Positions 50,722 through 61,100 of a stretch of 64,000 bases of DNA are shown piece by piece. The translations under genes were made by a program, and so were the position numbers. Source of the DNA: Burkholderiales bacterium (GTDB lineage: Bacteria; Pseudomonadota; Gammaproteobacteria; Burkholderiales; Nitrosomonadaceae); contig JACKLV010000009.1 in assembly GCA_024235755.1 (NCBI GenBank), positions 1 through 64,000 of the forward strand, read 5' to 3'. Every line of letters begins with the position of its first letter. Within the stretch, counting starts at the first letter, position 1. Below the pieces are notes generated by a model. That model did no database searches and had not been told where the DNA came from. It saw only the letters and a list, made by a program, of their open reading frames with translations.

Positions 50722-51357
50722 TCAATCAGCTCCTCCTTTGCCGGAGAAACGCTCGAGGTATTTTTTGATAATTTCCCTGCTTTGAATTTCGTGCGCCTTG
50801 TTGAGCACAATATAATTGATCAGGCCATGTAACGCCATTGCGACGAGCAAGCCTTCAAAAATTCCGAGCCGGTACACCAGCAGCGCACAGATTGTGGCGA
50901 GTGTCAGTTCATAGCGACCGTGCAGCGCAACATGAAACAAGCCGGCAATCATTTTTCAGCCAGTGAAAATCATGACGACAGCCAGCGAGAACTTGGGCAT
51001 ATATTTTTCCATGCCAAAATTGGCTTGCGCCAAGTGCAAGCACAGGCGCCAGACATGCTGCTACACCAGGTGCGCCAACAAAATTACCGGGCCTAATCCA
51101 GGCGTTGATCCAACCCAAAAACAGGCAAATACAACCGTCACCAAAGCAACCTTAATCGGATAATCGGACATGATCGCAATACCCACAGAAAGCGGTATCG
51201 CCATTGCGCCGGTAATGATGCCGGCTTGAACATCGCGTATCAGATACTTTGCCTGAAAACCGCTGAAGCCGAATTCTCGGTAACAGTCTCATCTTTAAGC
51301 TTGTCGCCATTATTCTGCCGGGATGATTCGGTATTCGATTCCTGTGGATCCATTTTT
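50722..51357 (-). pseudogene. Decayed SulP-like anion permease
   Basis: On the minus strand, pieces in several frames join into one membrane protein: MDPQESNTESSRQNNGDK (from the ATG near 51351), then EFGFSGFQ and LIRDVQAGIITGAMAIPLSVGIAIMS, then GWINAWIRPGNFVGAPGVAACLAPVLALG, then IAGLFHVALHGRYELTLATICALLVYRLGIFEGLLVAMALHGLINYIV with the basic end KKYLERFSGKGG. Frame shifts occur near 51270, 51115 and 51020, and a TGA at about 50956. The DxxAGxxxGxxAIPL stretch and the GAPGVAA loop resemble SulP-family carriers. Much of a normal SulP protein is missing, so a deletion is also likely. Family assignment is moderate. Confidence 0.55.
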
Positions 51358-51697
51358 TTGCTTTCCTCATTGTGTTGCTGATAAACGTTCTCTTCATTAC
51401 CGAACTTGTCGGAATGGACGTTTCAACAAACTGTTTTATCAGTTATATTTTGTTATTTAAAACCTAATGCAGGCGAACATATTGATTTAGCGCAAAGAAC
51501 AGCATGTCAGTCGATTCAGTTTGCGCGCTGTTTCTCATCGGCATTGTCAACGGTGTTGCGTGATATCGTTGCAAGCCGGACTGGACAATCATGGTGATGA
51601 ATTCATAAGGAATTTGATTCTTTGGCTCTGTTGAGATTGCAATGGCGGCTTCGTAACACACGATCAGCATTACCAGAAATTTTTCAGTTCGTGCCGC
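51358..51697. other. Intergenic region, unassigned
   Basis: A weak minus-strand frame spans 51464 to about 51690 (CYEAAIAISTEPKNQIPYEFITM) but has no ribosome binding site and no known match. Given the decayed permease beside it, this may be another gene remnant. Nothing else is recognised. Confidence 0.3.
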
Positions 51698-52018
51698 TCA
51701 GTTCTTCGGGTTGCCATTGCTTCTGATACTGATGCTTTTTTCTATGGCCATAATGTAAGCTTCGCCTGCTCCCGGCTGATGCGTATTGGCAACCGTAATG
51801 ATTGTGTTGTAAATCTGTTCGACCATCTCATCGGATGCGAAGATTTCAATACGTTTTCTGGGCATAAACGGTGAGTACTCCCGTGCGCTGACTGGTATCT
51901 CCTGTCCGAATCCTGCACAATCCGAAACATTCATCCCGGGAAAATCCGGAATTTCCATCAAAGCCTGGGTAAGCTTTGCGAGCATGAAAGGCTGAATATA
52001 GGCGCGAATTTCTTTCAA
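51698..52018 (-). CDS. PII-like protein beside a metal efflux pump (PII-NG-like)
   Basis: The 106-residue protein has the ferredoxin-like PII layout: MKEIRAYIQPFMLAKLTQALMEIPDFPGMNVSDCAGFG, then RIEIFASDEMVEQIYNTIITVANTHQPGAGEAYIMAIEKSISIR. The T-loop is shorter than in GlnB and the usual GDG of the B-loop is GAG. A divergent PII group (PII-NG) is known next to CusA/CzcA-type pumps, and this gene starts 12 bases behind such a pump. It probably senses a nucleotide or metal and adjusts the pump; it is not expected to govern nitrogen metabolism. Confidence 0.8.
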   Translation of the reverse strand: MKEIRAYIQPFMLAKLTQALMEIPDFPGMNVSDCAGFGQEIPVSAREYSPFMPRKRIEIFASDEMVEQIYNTIITVANTHQPGAGEAYIMAIEKSISIRSNGNPKN

Positions 52019-52029
52019 GATATCCTCGT

Positions 52030-55000
52030 TTATCTGGGTTTGTCGAAAAAGCGATAGAGTGCCGGCAGCAAGAACAGAACCATAATGGTCGCTGTGACTA
52101 GTCCGCCGACAATGACCACGGCAAATGGCTTGGCTGTTTCCGATCCCACGCTGGTTGAGAGTGCTGCCGGTATGAGACCGAGCATGGCCATCAGCGCTGT
52201 CATTATGATCGGGCGCAAACGGCTGACCGATCCCCGTAAGATGGCCTCATTCATGGCCATTCCTTCAAGTCTTAGTAAATGGATTCGGGAAACCAGAATA
52301 ATGCCGTTTTGTACAGCAATGCCGAATAACACGATGAATCCGACTGCTGCCGAGATGCTCAGATGTATGCCGCTGATCAGCAGTGCAATAAAGCCGCCTA
52401 TCATGGCGAAAGGGATGACGGAAATCACCAGGAATGATTTGCGCAACGATAAAAATGTCCAGAACAGCAACAGAAAAATCATTGCAAGGCTGACCGGCAC
52501 GATAAAAGAGAGCCGTTTCATTGCGCGCTGCTGATTCTCAAATTGACCGCTCCAGACAATACGGTAACCCGGTTGGAGCACGACCTGTTGCGCAACAATT
52601 GCTTGCGCTTCTGCGACAAACCCTCCCAGATCGCGTTCGATCAGGTTACATTTGATGGCAATCCGGCGCATTGAACTTTCGCGCGTTATACGGGAAGCGC
52701 CTTGATTGACCGAAATTTCGGCCAGTTCCGCCAGCGGGATATGACTGCCGTTGGAAGACAGCACCGTGATATTCTCGATGGCGCCGATAGAATTACGCGC
52801 CGAATCAGTCAAACGTATCGTGACATCGAAGATACGTTCGCCTTCTAGTATCTGTGTTGCCGCTTTTCCACCGACAGCCATGGCAATGATATCTTCCACA
52901 TCACTTATATTAATGCCGTAGCGGGCAATTTTGCTACGGTCGATGGCTATTACCATTTGAGCCAGACCGGCCTGCTGTTCTGCCGCCACATCCGTAGCGC
53001 CTTTGATGGCGCGCAGCAGGTGGGTGATCTGGTCTGCCTTTTCCTGGAGCACTTTGAGATCGGGCCCAAAAACCTTGATGGCAATTTCACCTTTGACACC
53101 GGAAATTGCTTCTTCGACATTATCCTGAATCACCTGCGAAAAATTAAACTGCAAACCGGGAAATACCTCGAGACGGTTTTTCATTGCCGCAATCAATTCT
53201 TCTTTGTGCGCATAACGCCAGGCTTTTTTCGGCTTTAGATCGATCAGGATCTCCAGATTATTGAATCCTTTCGGATCAGTGCCGTCTTCCGGACGGCCAA
53301 GCTGTGTCAGAACGTAATCCGCTTCGCTGAACTGCAGCAGTTGCTGCCGTATCGCTTTTTCAAGTTCTTTGGCCTTGGCGAGCGAGATGGAAGTCGGCAT
53401 CGTGACAGTGAGCCAGATATTGCCTTCATCCAGTTTTGGCATGAATTCGGTACCGATTTTAGGGATGGTCGCCAGCGACAAAATCAGCGCAAGAACCGCG
53501 GCGGAAATAAACTTAACTGGGTGGCGCAATACCGGTTGCAGCAGTGCCGTGTAGCGCCGCTGTAAATAATGCACCAGCGGATTGTGGCGCTCCGTGAGCG
53601 CAGATTTGCCGATGAAATAGCTCAACAGTGCGGGCACCAGCGTCAGGCTGATAATAAGCGCGCCCAGCAGAGCGAAACTGATCGTAAAAGCCATCGGCGA
53701 AAAGATTTTTCCTTCTACCTGTTGGAACGTGAAAATAGGAATCATCGCCACAATGATAATGACTTTGGAGAACAAAATTGGCCTGGCCATTTCGCCGGCT
53801 GTCATCAGCAGGGATTGGCGCATATGTGGCAAGCTGTCATTTTGACGCATTTCCAGGGTCATTTTGACCATTATGGCTTCCACCATGACTACGGCGCTAT
53901 CGACAATGATGCCGAAATCGATCGCGCCGAGAGAAATCAGATTGGCGGAAACACCGGCAAGATCAACCAGTATGAACGCAAACAACAGGGATAACGGAAT
54001 GACGATGATAATTGCCAGTGACACCCAGATCCGCTGCAAAAATATCAGCAGCACCAGAAGAATCAGCACTATGCCCTCAGTCATGTTGCGTTCGACGGTG
54101 TGAATGGTTTTCTGCACCAGATCGGTGCGGTCGTAGATCGGTATGATGGAAACATTGGCAGGCAGGCCGTGCTGATTGAGATCGTTGATTTTTTCTTTTA
54201 CGCCGCGCAGTACTTCGATTGCATTTTTGCCTTTTATCATCAGGACAATGCCCTGCACAATATCGTCATGCGCATTGTAGCCAACGATGCCATTCAGTAT
54301 CTGGGGACCGACAATCACGTCAGCAACATTTTTGATAAAGACAGGGATCCCGTTCCTGCTTGTGATGACGATCTGGTTGATGTCGTCGATACTTTGCAAT
54401 AAACCGACACCGCGAACCACCAGCGCTTCGTTGCCGTATTCGATAAAACTTCCGCCGATATTGGCATTGCTGGCAGTAACTGCCTGATATACCTCGGTAA
54501 GTGTGAGTGTATAGTTCCTCAGCTTGTAGGGGTCTATCTGTATCTGATACTGCTTGATACCGCCACCGAAACCGACTACATCAGCAACCCCCGGCACACT
54601 GCGCAACATGGGTTCGATCACCCAGTCCTGAATGGCGCGCTGTTCGATCAGACTCAGCTTGGGCGCGTTCAGGTAATAGCGGAAAATTTCGCCGGTGCCG
54701 GTAGTCAGCGGGCCCAGCAAAGGCACGACATCTGACGGTAAATGAATGCCGTGCAGCCGCTCCAGTACTTGCTGCCGGGAAAAATAGTCTTCTGCGCTGT
54801 CGTCGAAGGTCAGAGTGACAACCGATAAGCCAAAAATCGAAACGGATCGCATGTTGATCAAATGCGGCAGACCGTTCATCGCCCGCTCGATTGGCAAGCT
54901 GATCAGTTTCTCGACCTCTTCCGGTGCCTGTCCGGGATACTGGGTGACCACCTGAACAAAAACGTTCTGCACATCGGGAAAAGCCTGTACTGGCAGTTTC

Positions 55001-55095
55001 TCGAACGATTGCACGCCGAGTGCGATCAGTATTACGAACGCGCCAATCACCAGCGCACGTTGCTGCAGGCAGAACTCAATCATTCGGGTAATCAT
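52030..55095 (-). CDS. Heavy-metal efflux RND pump (CzcA/CusA family)
   Basis: The 1021-residue protein has the twelve-helix RND layout with two large periplasmic loops. N-terminal MITRMIEFCLQQRALVIG and the porter-domain phrases FPDVQNVFVQVVTQYPGQAPEEVEKLISLPIERAMNGLP are typical. The fourth helix reads AIDFGIIVDSAVVMVEAIM, with two Asp and one Glu in the proton relay as in pumps for divalent cations (Zn, Co, Cd, Ni); Cu/Ag pumps have a different motif. Exact metal unknown. It is co-transcribed with the adaptor (9-base gap) and the PII-like gene. No outer-membrane channel gene is nearby. Confidence 0.92.
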   Translation of the reverse strand: MITRMIEFCLQQRALVIGAFVILIALGVQSFEKLPVQAFPDVQNVFVQVVTQYPGQAPEEVEKLISLPIERAMNGLPHLINMRSVSIFGLSVVTLTFDDSAEDYFSRQQVLERLHGIHLPSDVVPLLGPLTTGTGEIFRYYLNAPKLSLIEQRAIQDWVIEPMLRSVPGVADVVGFGGGIKQYQIQIDPYKLRNYTLTLTEVYQAVTASNANIGGSFIEYGNEALVVRGVGLLQSIDDINQIVITSRNGIPVFIKNVADVIVGPQILNGIVGYNAHDDIVQGIVLMIKGKNAIEVLRGVKEKINDLNQHGLPANVSIIPIYDRTDLVQKTIHTVERNMTEGIVLILLVLLIFLQRIWVSLAIIIVIPLSLLFAFILVDLAGVSANLISLGAIDFGIIVDSAVVMVEAIMVKMTLEMRQNDSLPHMRQSLLMTAGEMARPILFSKVIIIVAMIPIFTFQQVEGKIFSPMAFTISFALLGALIISLTLVPALLSYFIGKSALTERHNPLVHYLQRRYTALLQPVLRHPVKFISAAVLALILSLATIPKIGTEFMPKLDEGNIWLTVTMPTSISLAKAKELEKAIRQQLLQFSEADYVLTQLGRPEDGTDPKGFNNLEILIDLKPKKAWRYAHKEELIAAMKNRLEVFPGLQFNFSQVIQDNVEEAISGVKGEIAIKVFGPDLKVLQEKADQITHLLRAIKGATDVAAEQQAGLAQMVIAIDRSKIARYGINISDVEDIIAMAVGGKAATQILEGERIFDVTIRLTDSARNSIGAIENITVLSSNGSHIPLAELAEISVNQGASRITRESSMRRIAIKCNLIERDLGGFVAEAQAIVAQQVVLQPGYRIVWSGQFENQQRAMKRLSFIVPVSLAMIFLLLFWTFLSLRKSFLVISVIPFAMIGGFIALLISGIHLSISAAVGFIVLFGIAVQNGIILVSRIHLLRLEGMAMNEAILRGSVSRLRPIIMTALMAMLGLIPAALSTSVGSETAKPFAVVIVGGLVTATIMVLFLLPALYRFFDKPR

Positions 55096-55104
55096 CGTCT
55101 GCCC

Positions 55105-56235
55105 TTATCTGGTCTGTACATGCTGCTTTTGCTCGGCGCGCAGCAGCAACGCGCCATCGGCGACAAAACGCTCGCCGGGATTCAGGCCTTCCAGTATAAC
55201 GGCCTGATTGCGGATACGCAGACCGACTGTTACAGGGCGTTTTTGAAAATGATTATCACCGGTATCGATATATATCCAGTCGGATTCGTTTTCGGTAAAC
55301 AAAGCGGTGAGCGGCACGGCAACAACCAGATCATCCGCACTGCTCAGCACCGCAGCGCTGGCAAACATGGCCGGGAGCAGTTTTCTGTCCGTATTCTGTA
55401 TAATACAGCGCACCTTTACCGTGCGTGAAGCCTCGTCCACAACCTGATGAATGTAATCGATCGTTGCAGTAAAATTTTCTCCAGGATAAGCTGGAACACG
55501 GATGCCTACTTGAGCGCCGGTACGCACCATGCCGATATCCTTTTCAAAGATGTCAATTATTACCCACAGGCGCGACAAGTCGGAAATGACGAATAGCGGT
55601 AACTGCAGATTCGGTTTGACCTCCATGCCCGGATTGATATTGCGTTCCGTCACGGTGCCCGCCAGTGGCGCACGCAGGACAAAACGGTTGTCCATCAGGT
55701 TATTGTGCACGCCCAGGTTGGCGAGTCTTAGCCGGATGCGTTCCGTTTCACTGCGTGCGCGTACCAGCTGGTCTTCGGCTTCGTCCAGTGATTTTTTCGG
55801 CGCGATATCGTTTTCAAAAAGTGACTGAACACGTTCAAACGCCCGTCTTGCCAGTTCGAGATCGGCCAGCGATTCTGCGTAGGCGGCCTGAGCATTTCCA
55901 AGTTCGGGGCTGTCAAGTTCTGCCAGTCTGTCGCCGGCGCTGATATGCTGGCCGATTTCTGCAATTTTTCCGAGGACACGTCCGGAAATGGGTGACGCTA
56001 CGCGTACTGTCTGGGTTTCGTCATAAGTGATTTTTCCGGGAACCAGATCGATCAGCGGGCGCTGTATCAGAACAGCTTCGACTACCCTGATATAGTCGAG
56101 CTTGGGTGATTTCGCATCGAGCGCGATGACATCCGGCGTGGAGACGGCTGAGTCTTGCATGTCTGTAACAGCCTGAGGATGGCAGGATAGCAAGGGAGCC
56201 ATCAGCAATATAGAAAAAAAGCAGATTTTTTTCAT
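55105..56235 (-). CDS. RND pump periplasmic adaptor (CzcB/CusB-like lipoprotein)
   Basis: The 376-residue protein starts with a lipoprotein signal ending in the lipobox PLLSC (Cys18). The barrel-sandwich halves VRVASPISGRVLGKIAEIGQHISAGDRLAELDSPELG and FVLRAPLAGTVTERNINPGMEV flank a helical hairpin (about residues 115-165) that contacts the outer-membrane channel. It is the first gene of the efflux operon. A histidine-rich metal-binding N-terminus, as in some CzcB proteins, is absent. The outer-membrane partner must be encoded elsewhere. Confidence 0.9.
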   Translation of the reverse strand: MKKICFFSILLMAPLLSCHPQAVTDMQDSAVSTPDVIALDAKSPKLDYIRVVEAVLIQRPLIDLVPGKITYDETQTVRVASPISGRVLGKIAEIGQHISAGDRLAELDSPELGNAQAAYAESLADLELARRAFERVQSLFENDIAPKKSLDEAEDQLVRARSETERIRLRLANLGVHNNLMDNRFVLRAPLAGTVTERNINPGMEVKPNLQLPLFVISDLSRLWVIIDIFEKDIGMVRTGAQVGIRVPAYPGENFTATIDYIHQVVDEASRTVKVRCIIQNTDRKLLPAMFASAAVLSSADDLVVAVPLTALFTENESDWIYIDTGDNHFQKRPVTVGLRIRNQAVILEGLNPGERFVADGALLLRAEQKQHVQTR

Positions 56236-56599
56236 TTTTACTCCTGTTCTACCAAGCCTGCCAGGGGCTGATATTAGCAGACCGCGTGTGAAAAAACTGT
56301 TGGATTGCCGGGATAGTTTTACGCGCTGGTTGATCTCGGTGCGTTTGATAACCGGAAAGTGAATGGCGCGGAGTAAGGTATCTGTATCTCAATCAGATAC
56401 ATGCCCAGTTTCTGGCCATAAAAACAGGCTGATAGTATGATAAGCATCGATTTCTTTCATCAGGAGTTCGGGATGTTTAACAATAGTGAATTATTTCTGT
56501 TGTTCCTGAAGTGGTGCCAAGCTGCTTTGTTGAAACCCAAAATGGACATCAACAGCAACGGTTTTAATTGTTAAACTCCCCTGGTCAAACCAAACCAAT
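56236..56599. promoter_or_regulatory. Divergent region upstream of the TIR/STAND pair and efflux operon
   Basis: GTATCTG (56378-56384) and CAGATAC (56394-56400) form a 7-base inverted repeat with a 9-base spacer, a possible operator. A small ORF lies at 56473-56574. No clear sigma-70 promoter could be set for the TIR gene. Confidence 0.35.
56473..56574 (+). CDS. Possible 33-residue small ORF upstream of TIR gene
   Basis: The frame MFNNSELFLLFLKWCQAA ... GFNC has an AGGAG six bases before its ATG and ends 25 bases before the TIR gene, which itself lacks a ribosome binding site. The peptide is hydrophobic in the middle (LFLLFLKW) and could be a short membrane peptide or a leader that couples translation. 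Evidence is limited to the ribosome binding site, position and frame. Confidence 0.35.
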   Translation: MFNNSELFLLFLKWCQAALLKPKMDINSNGFNC

Positions 56600-58102
56600 A
56601 TGCAAATACCTTCGTCAAATTCCACATTGTGCGGCGATTCCGTTTTTATCAGCTATGCGCGCGCCGATGATCTCAAGCCGCCGTTTGAAGAAACCACGCA
56701 GGGTTGGGTGACTTTTTTCTGGCACCAGCTGCGATTTGAATTGATCAATTGCGGTGCGAAGCAGGCGGAACTCTGGCTCGACCGCTATCAGATCGAACCC
56801 GCCGAAGCCTTCACGCCGAAAATAGAGCAAGCGCTGGCCCAGGCCAGTATGCTGATTGCTGTTTTTTCCGAAAACTGGGTGCAAAGTGCATGGTGCCAAG
56901 AAGAAATTGACTGGTTCGGAAAACAGCACGCCGACGCCAGTGATCGGATAGTGCCGGTTTACAAAAGCGATTTGCACCGGGAACTTTTGCCGGTGCTGAT
57001 ACGGGGTTATCAGGCGCGAATCGGTTTTCGTTTTTTCACGTCGGATGACACCGGAAAAATTCATGAGTTTTACTGGCGCGGCCTGAAAGACCAGGACGCC
57101 TACTTCGATCTGGTCAGGCAGATTGCGCAGTTTATCACTGAGCGGCTGGGTATTGCCCCGGCAAAGCCGATGGCGTCGTTAAAGCCGCCTGTATCCGGGC
57201 AAGGAAAAACCGTGTTTGTGGCTGTGGCAGCCAGTGATTTGAAAGACGCCCGCCAGCGGCTGGTGAATGATCTGAAAGCATCCGGTTTTACCGTGGCGCC
57301 GGAAGACAACGCTTTGCCTGAAACCAGCGATGCGTTGGAGGCCATGCTGAATAAAGCGCTGATTGAAGCGGAATACGCCGTGCATCTGATCGGTGAAAAC
57401 CGTGGCATTACCGTTGAAGGCGGTTCGGAACCGATTGTCGATCAGCAACTGCGGCTGGCGCGTCAGGCAGGATTGCCGCGTATTCTCTGGGTGCCGCGCT
57501 GGCTGCCTAGCCACACCGGTAGTCCGAGAAATCCGTTTGACGTCATCCAGCGTTTTGATGGATTGCAGCAACACGAAGAAATTCATCACGGCGAAGTAAC
57601 CGATCTCTCGCAATGGCTGCGCCAGCGGATTCAGCCGGTTTCAAGCGCAAACGATGTTCTGAACGCTGGCAGTCCGGCTTCGTTCGATCGTATTTGCGTT
57701 ATGTCGGCGCATGAAGACGATGACGATCTGGCTGCCGATCTAGCCAATCTGTTGCAGCGCTGTGGGTTTGCCGTGCGGCCGCGCTTCAGCGATGATGGTT
57801 CTGACCTTGAGTCAGCGCCTGCGCTTCAGAGCGGTCATGCGTTGATATTGATACCCTGGAGTCAGGCCGGTGGGGGCGATCTGGATGCAATGCTCGACAG
57901 GCTTGTTCCGGCGGGGCGGATTATCTGCCTGCGTCTGCCTGGTGGCGATGAAAAGGCAAAACGCCGTTTTTTCCGTGAAAAGATTGTGCTGGAGAAGCTC
58001 GATACGCTGCCTGCTGACCGGAACGCAGTCAGTGCGCTGTTCGATGCATTGGGCGTGCTTGTTCAGCCGTCCCGCTCAACTCAGGCGGAAGAAAAAACAT
58101 GA
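56600..58102 (+). CDS. Protein with one TIR domain and two further TIR-like domains
   Basis: Residues 13-165 form a TIR domain: DSVFISYARADD (first strand and BB region), ELWLDRYQIEPAEAF, and SAWCQEEIDWF with Glu102 in the place of the NAD-cleaving glutamate. A second block from about residue 203 (KTVFVAVAASDLKDARQRLVNDLKASGFTVAPE) and a third from about 362 (DRICVMSAHEDDDDLAADLANLLQRCGFAV) have the same strand-helix-strand start and look like degenerate TIR-like domains, without a clear catalytic Glu. The gene overlaps the STAND ATPase gene by four bases (ATGA), so the two products are made together. Likely an NADase effector or signal-maker controlled by its partner; activity is inferred. 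Confidence 0.85.
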   Translation: MQIPSSNSTLCGDSVFISYARADDLKPPFEETTQGWVTFFWHQLRFELINCGAKQAELWLDRYQIEPAEAFTPKIEQALAQASMLIAVFSENWVQSAWCQEEIDWFGKQHADASDRIVPVYKSDLHRELLPVLIRGYQARIGFRFFTSDDTGKIHEFYWRGLKDQDAYFDLVRQIAQFITERLGIAPAKPMASLKPPVSGQGKTVFVAVAASDLKDARQRLVNDLKASGFTVAPEDNALPETSDALEAMLNKALIEAEYAVHLIGENRGITVEGGSEPIVDQQLRLARQAGLPRILWVPRWLPSHTGSPRNPFDVIQRFDGLQQHEEIHHGEVTDLSQWLRQRIQPVSSANDVLNAGSPASFDRICVMSAHEDDDDLAADLANLLQRCGFAVRPRFSDDGSDLESAPALQSGHALILIPWSQAGGGDLDAMLDRLVPAGRIICLRLPGGDEKAKRRFFREKIVLEKLDTLPADRNAVSALFDALGVLVQPSRSTQAEEKT

Positions 58103-61100
58103 CGGATTCGCAAAAGAAGGCGGCAGTCAATGCGCCGATCCCGTTTGTCGGCCTGCGGCCGTTCGATAGCGCCGATCACCACTGGTTTCATGGCCGCGAC
58201 CGCGAAATTGCGGCATTGTTGCGCAAGGTGCGCAACAACCGGTTTACTGCGGTCGTGGGCGCATCGGGTTCGGGCAAATCGTCGCTGGTGCGCGCGGGTA
58301 TTCTGGCGCCGCTTGCCGAAGATGGCTGGCAGACGATTCTCGCCAAACCGGGCTCTGCGCCAATCGCCAGACTGGCTGCCGCACTGAGTGAAACAGCGCA
58401 TTCTTCTTTTTCCGTTGAAACGGCTACCGATAATCTGGCCGAAGCGCGCGCGTTCCGCTATGACGCCTTGTTGCGCCAGTCGGCTTATGGTCTGGCGGAA
58501 ATCGGCCAACAGCTCGCGCCCGATGCGCCGCGCCTGGTGCTGGTGATCGACCAGTTCGAGGAATTGTTCCGTTACGGCGAGGAAGCACAGGGCGCGGAAA
58601 AAGCCGCCATGGCGGAAGAAAGCCGTGCGTTTGTCGAACTGCTGCTGACCGCGGCTTCACAATCTTCTGGCCGCCTGCATGTCATCCTGACCATGCGCTC
58701 CGATTTTTTCGGCAATTGCGCGGCATACGATGGGTTAGCCGATGCGGTCAGTGCGTCGCAATATCTTGTGCCGTTGCCGCGGCGCGACCAGATGCAGGAC
58801 ATCATCCGCAAGCCCGTGCTCGATGCCGGTGGCGCGATCGATGAAACATTGGTGCAACGGCTGTTGCTCGAAGTGACCGAACAGACCGACCATTTGCCCG
58901 CGTTGCAGCACACGCTGCGGCGGTTATGGGAAATGGCGCCGGTCGAGTCCGGGCAGCGCCGGTTGCGTGAGGAGGATTATCAGAGAATCGGCGGTATCGC
59001 CGGTTCGATCGATTTCAAGGCGGAACAGATCGCCGCCGGACTCAGGCAAGCGCACCCGGAAGACTTCAGTACGCTGGAAAGCATCATGAAAGCGATCACC
59101 GATCTCGACGAACAGAGTCGCGCGACACGGCGGCCGCAAAAGTGCAGCGCGCTGTCGGAACTGTTGACTGAGATGACAAGGGACAAGCAGAAGGCTGAAG
59201 CATCGCTCGACCGTGTACTCAAGGCGCTAGCCAGCGAAGAAATCAGTTTCATCCAGTTGGGCGGCGGTGACGATCCGGAAACCGATATCGGCCACGAAGC
59301 GCTGATTCGCAGCTGGCGGCGGCTGTGCGGCGAAGAGCGCCGGTTTAAAACCGGCTGGCTCGTTGAAGAACGTGAAGACGGCCGCCACTGGCGGGATCTG
59401 GCGCGGCGTGAGAAAAACAGCTTGGGGATGCATCTATCCGATGCCTGGCAGGCGCGCCGCTGGATCAGGCGGAAAAAAATCGGCCCGGTCTGGACCAGCC
59501 GCTACGGCGATGCCTGGGAAACAATTCGTCAGTTCATCCGCGAGAGCCTGATCAAAAATGGCGTGATCGTTGTTTCTATCCTGAGCGCGATTACCGTGGT
59601 TTTGACAATCAGTATCGGGTTGGCGTGGATGAATTACGAACTGGCGCAGAACAGTGCCAGAGAGGCATTGAGAAACCTTGAACAGGCAAAACGCCAGGAA
59701 GCCGAAACAATACGCCAGGCGCGTGCCGCGGCATTAGTGGCCACAGGCTATGCCAAAAGTTTTGTCGATAGCGGTAATGCCCGTACCGGTGCGCTGATTG
59801 CGCTTCGGGTTATGCCTGAAAGTCGTAGAAGAGACGATCCCAGTTATGTGCACGAGGCAGGATTTACTTTTCTTAATGCATTGGCACAACCAATTGAAGT
59901 TAGGCGATGGATGCAGCCGAGTCCAATATCCAGTTTTGCGGTATCACCTGATGGCAGTTACATGGTTTCGGTTGATGAATATATCATTTTACGCTTGTGG
60001 AATGTTTCTACGGGAAAGCAAATTCATGAGTTAACCAGCCATGATGATCGTGTGACAAGTATTGCGTTTTCACCCGATAATCGGCGCGTGGCGTCGGCTA
60101 GTCTTGACGGCACAATTCGGTTATGGGATGTGCAAACTGGCGAGCAGACAGGCCAACCAATTGGTTACAGTCATATAGGGTCAGCTACAGGGCCGATTTT
60201 GAGCGTCGCGTTTTCGCCCGATGGTGACCGTATTGTGTCTGGTAGCGGAACAGGGAAGCTACGTATCTGGGATAGCCAAACAGGGGCACAGATCGGTGAA
60301 CCGTTGACAGGCCATCAGGGTGCCGTTACAAGCGTTGCCTTTTCTCATGACGGCAGCCGTATCGTATCGGGCGGCGAGGACAAAACAGTGCGCATGTGGA
60401 ATGTTCAGACAGGAGAAGCAGTGGGTGAACCATTGACGGGACATGAGGACGCGGTTACAAGCATTGCATTTTCACCTGTCGACAATACTCTGATTGCCAC
60501 AGGTAGTTATGATAATACGGTACGTGTCTGGCGTTATGGTCGAAAAGATATTTCTGAAATAATAAAATTCACAGGTCATCAAGGACCAGTTAACAGCGTC
60601 GTCTTTTCACCGGATGGGAGTCAAATCGTTTCCGCTGGAGTAGATGAGACAGTGCGTATTTGGAATATGAGAACCAGAAAACAAATAGGAACACCGCTAA
60701 CAGGACGTGAAGTAAAACTCCTGACAGGGCATGAATCAAGCGTAACAGGTGCTGCATTTTTACCCGGTGGCAACTTTATTCTATCAAGCAGTCAAGACAA
60801 AACTTTTCGTATTTGGGATGTGCAAATAAACAAACCGATTGGTGAACCGCTGGAACACCATAAATATGCTGTTTCGAGTGTAGCATTTTCGCCCGACGGC
60901 GGCCAAATCGTGTCGGGGAGTAATGATGGTAAGATGTATATGTATGATATGAATACATACGAATTAGTTGTCAACCCGTATTGGGGTCATATACGTGCAG
61001 TTACAAGTGTGGCGTATTCGCCTGATGGCAGTCGCATCGTTTCGGGAAGTGATGACAAAACGCTACGCTTGTGGGATGTGCAAACCGGTCAAATGATTGA

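Noticed and set aside
51464..51670. Minus-strand 68-codon frame downstream of the PII-like gene
   Set aside because: No ribosome binding site and no family; it may be a remnant, so it is only mentioned with the intergenic region.
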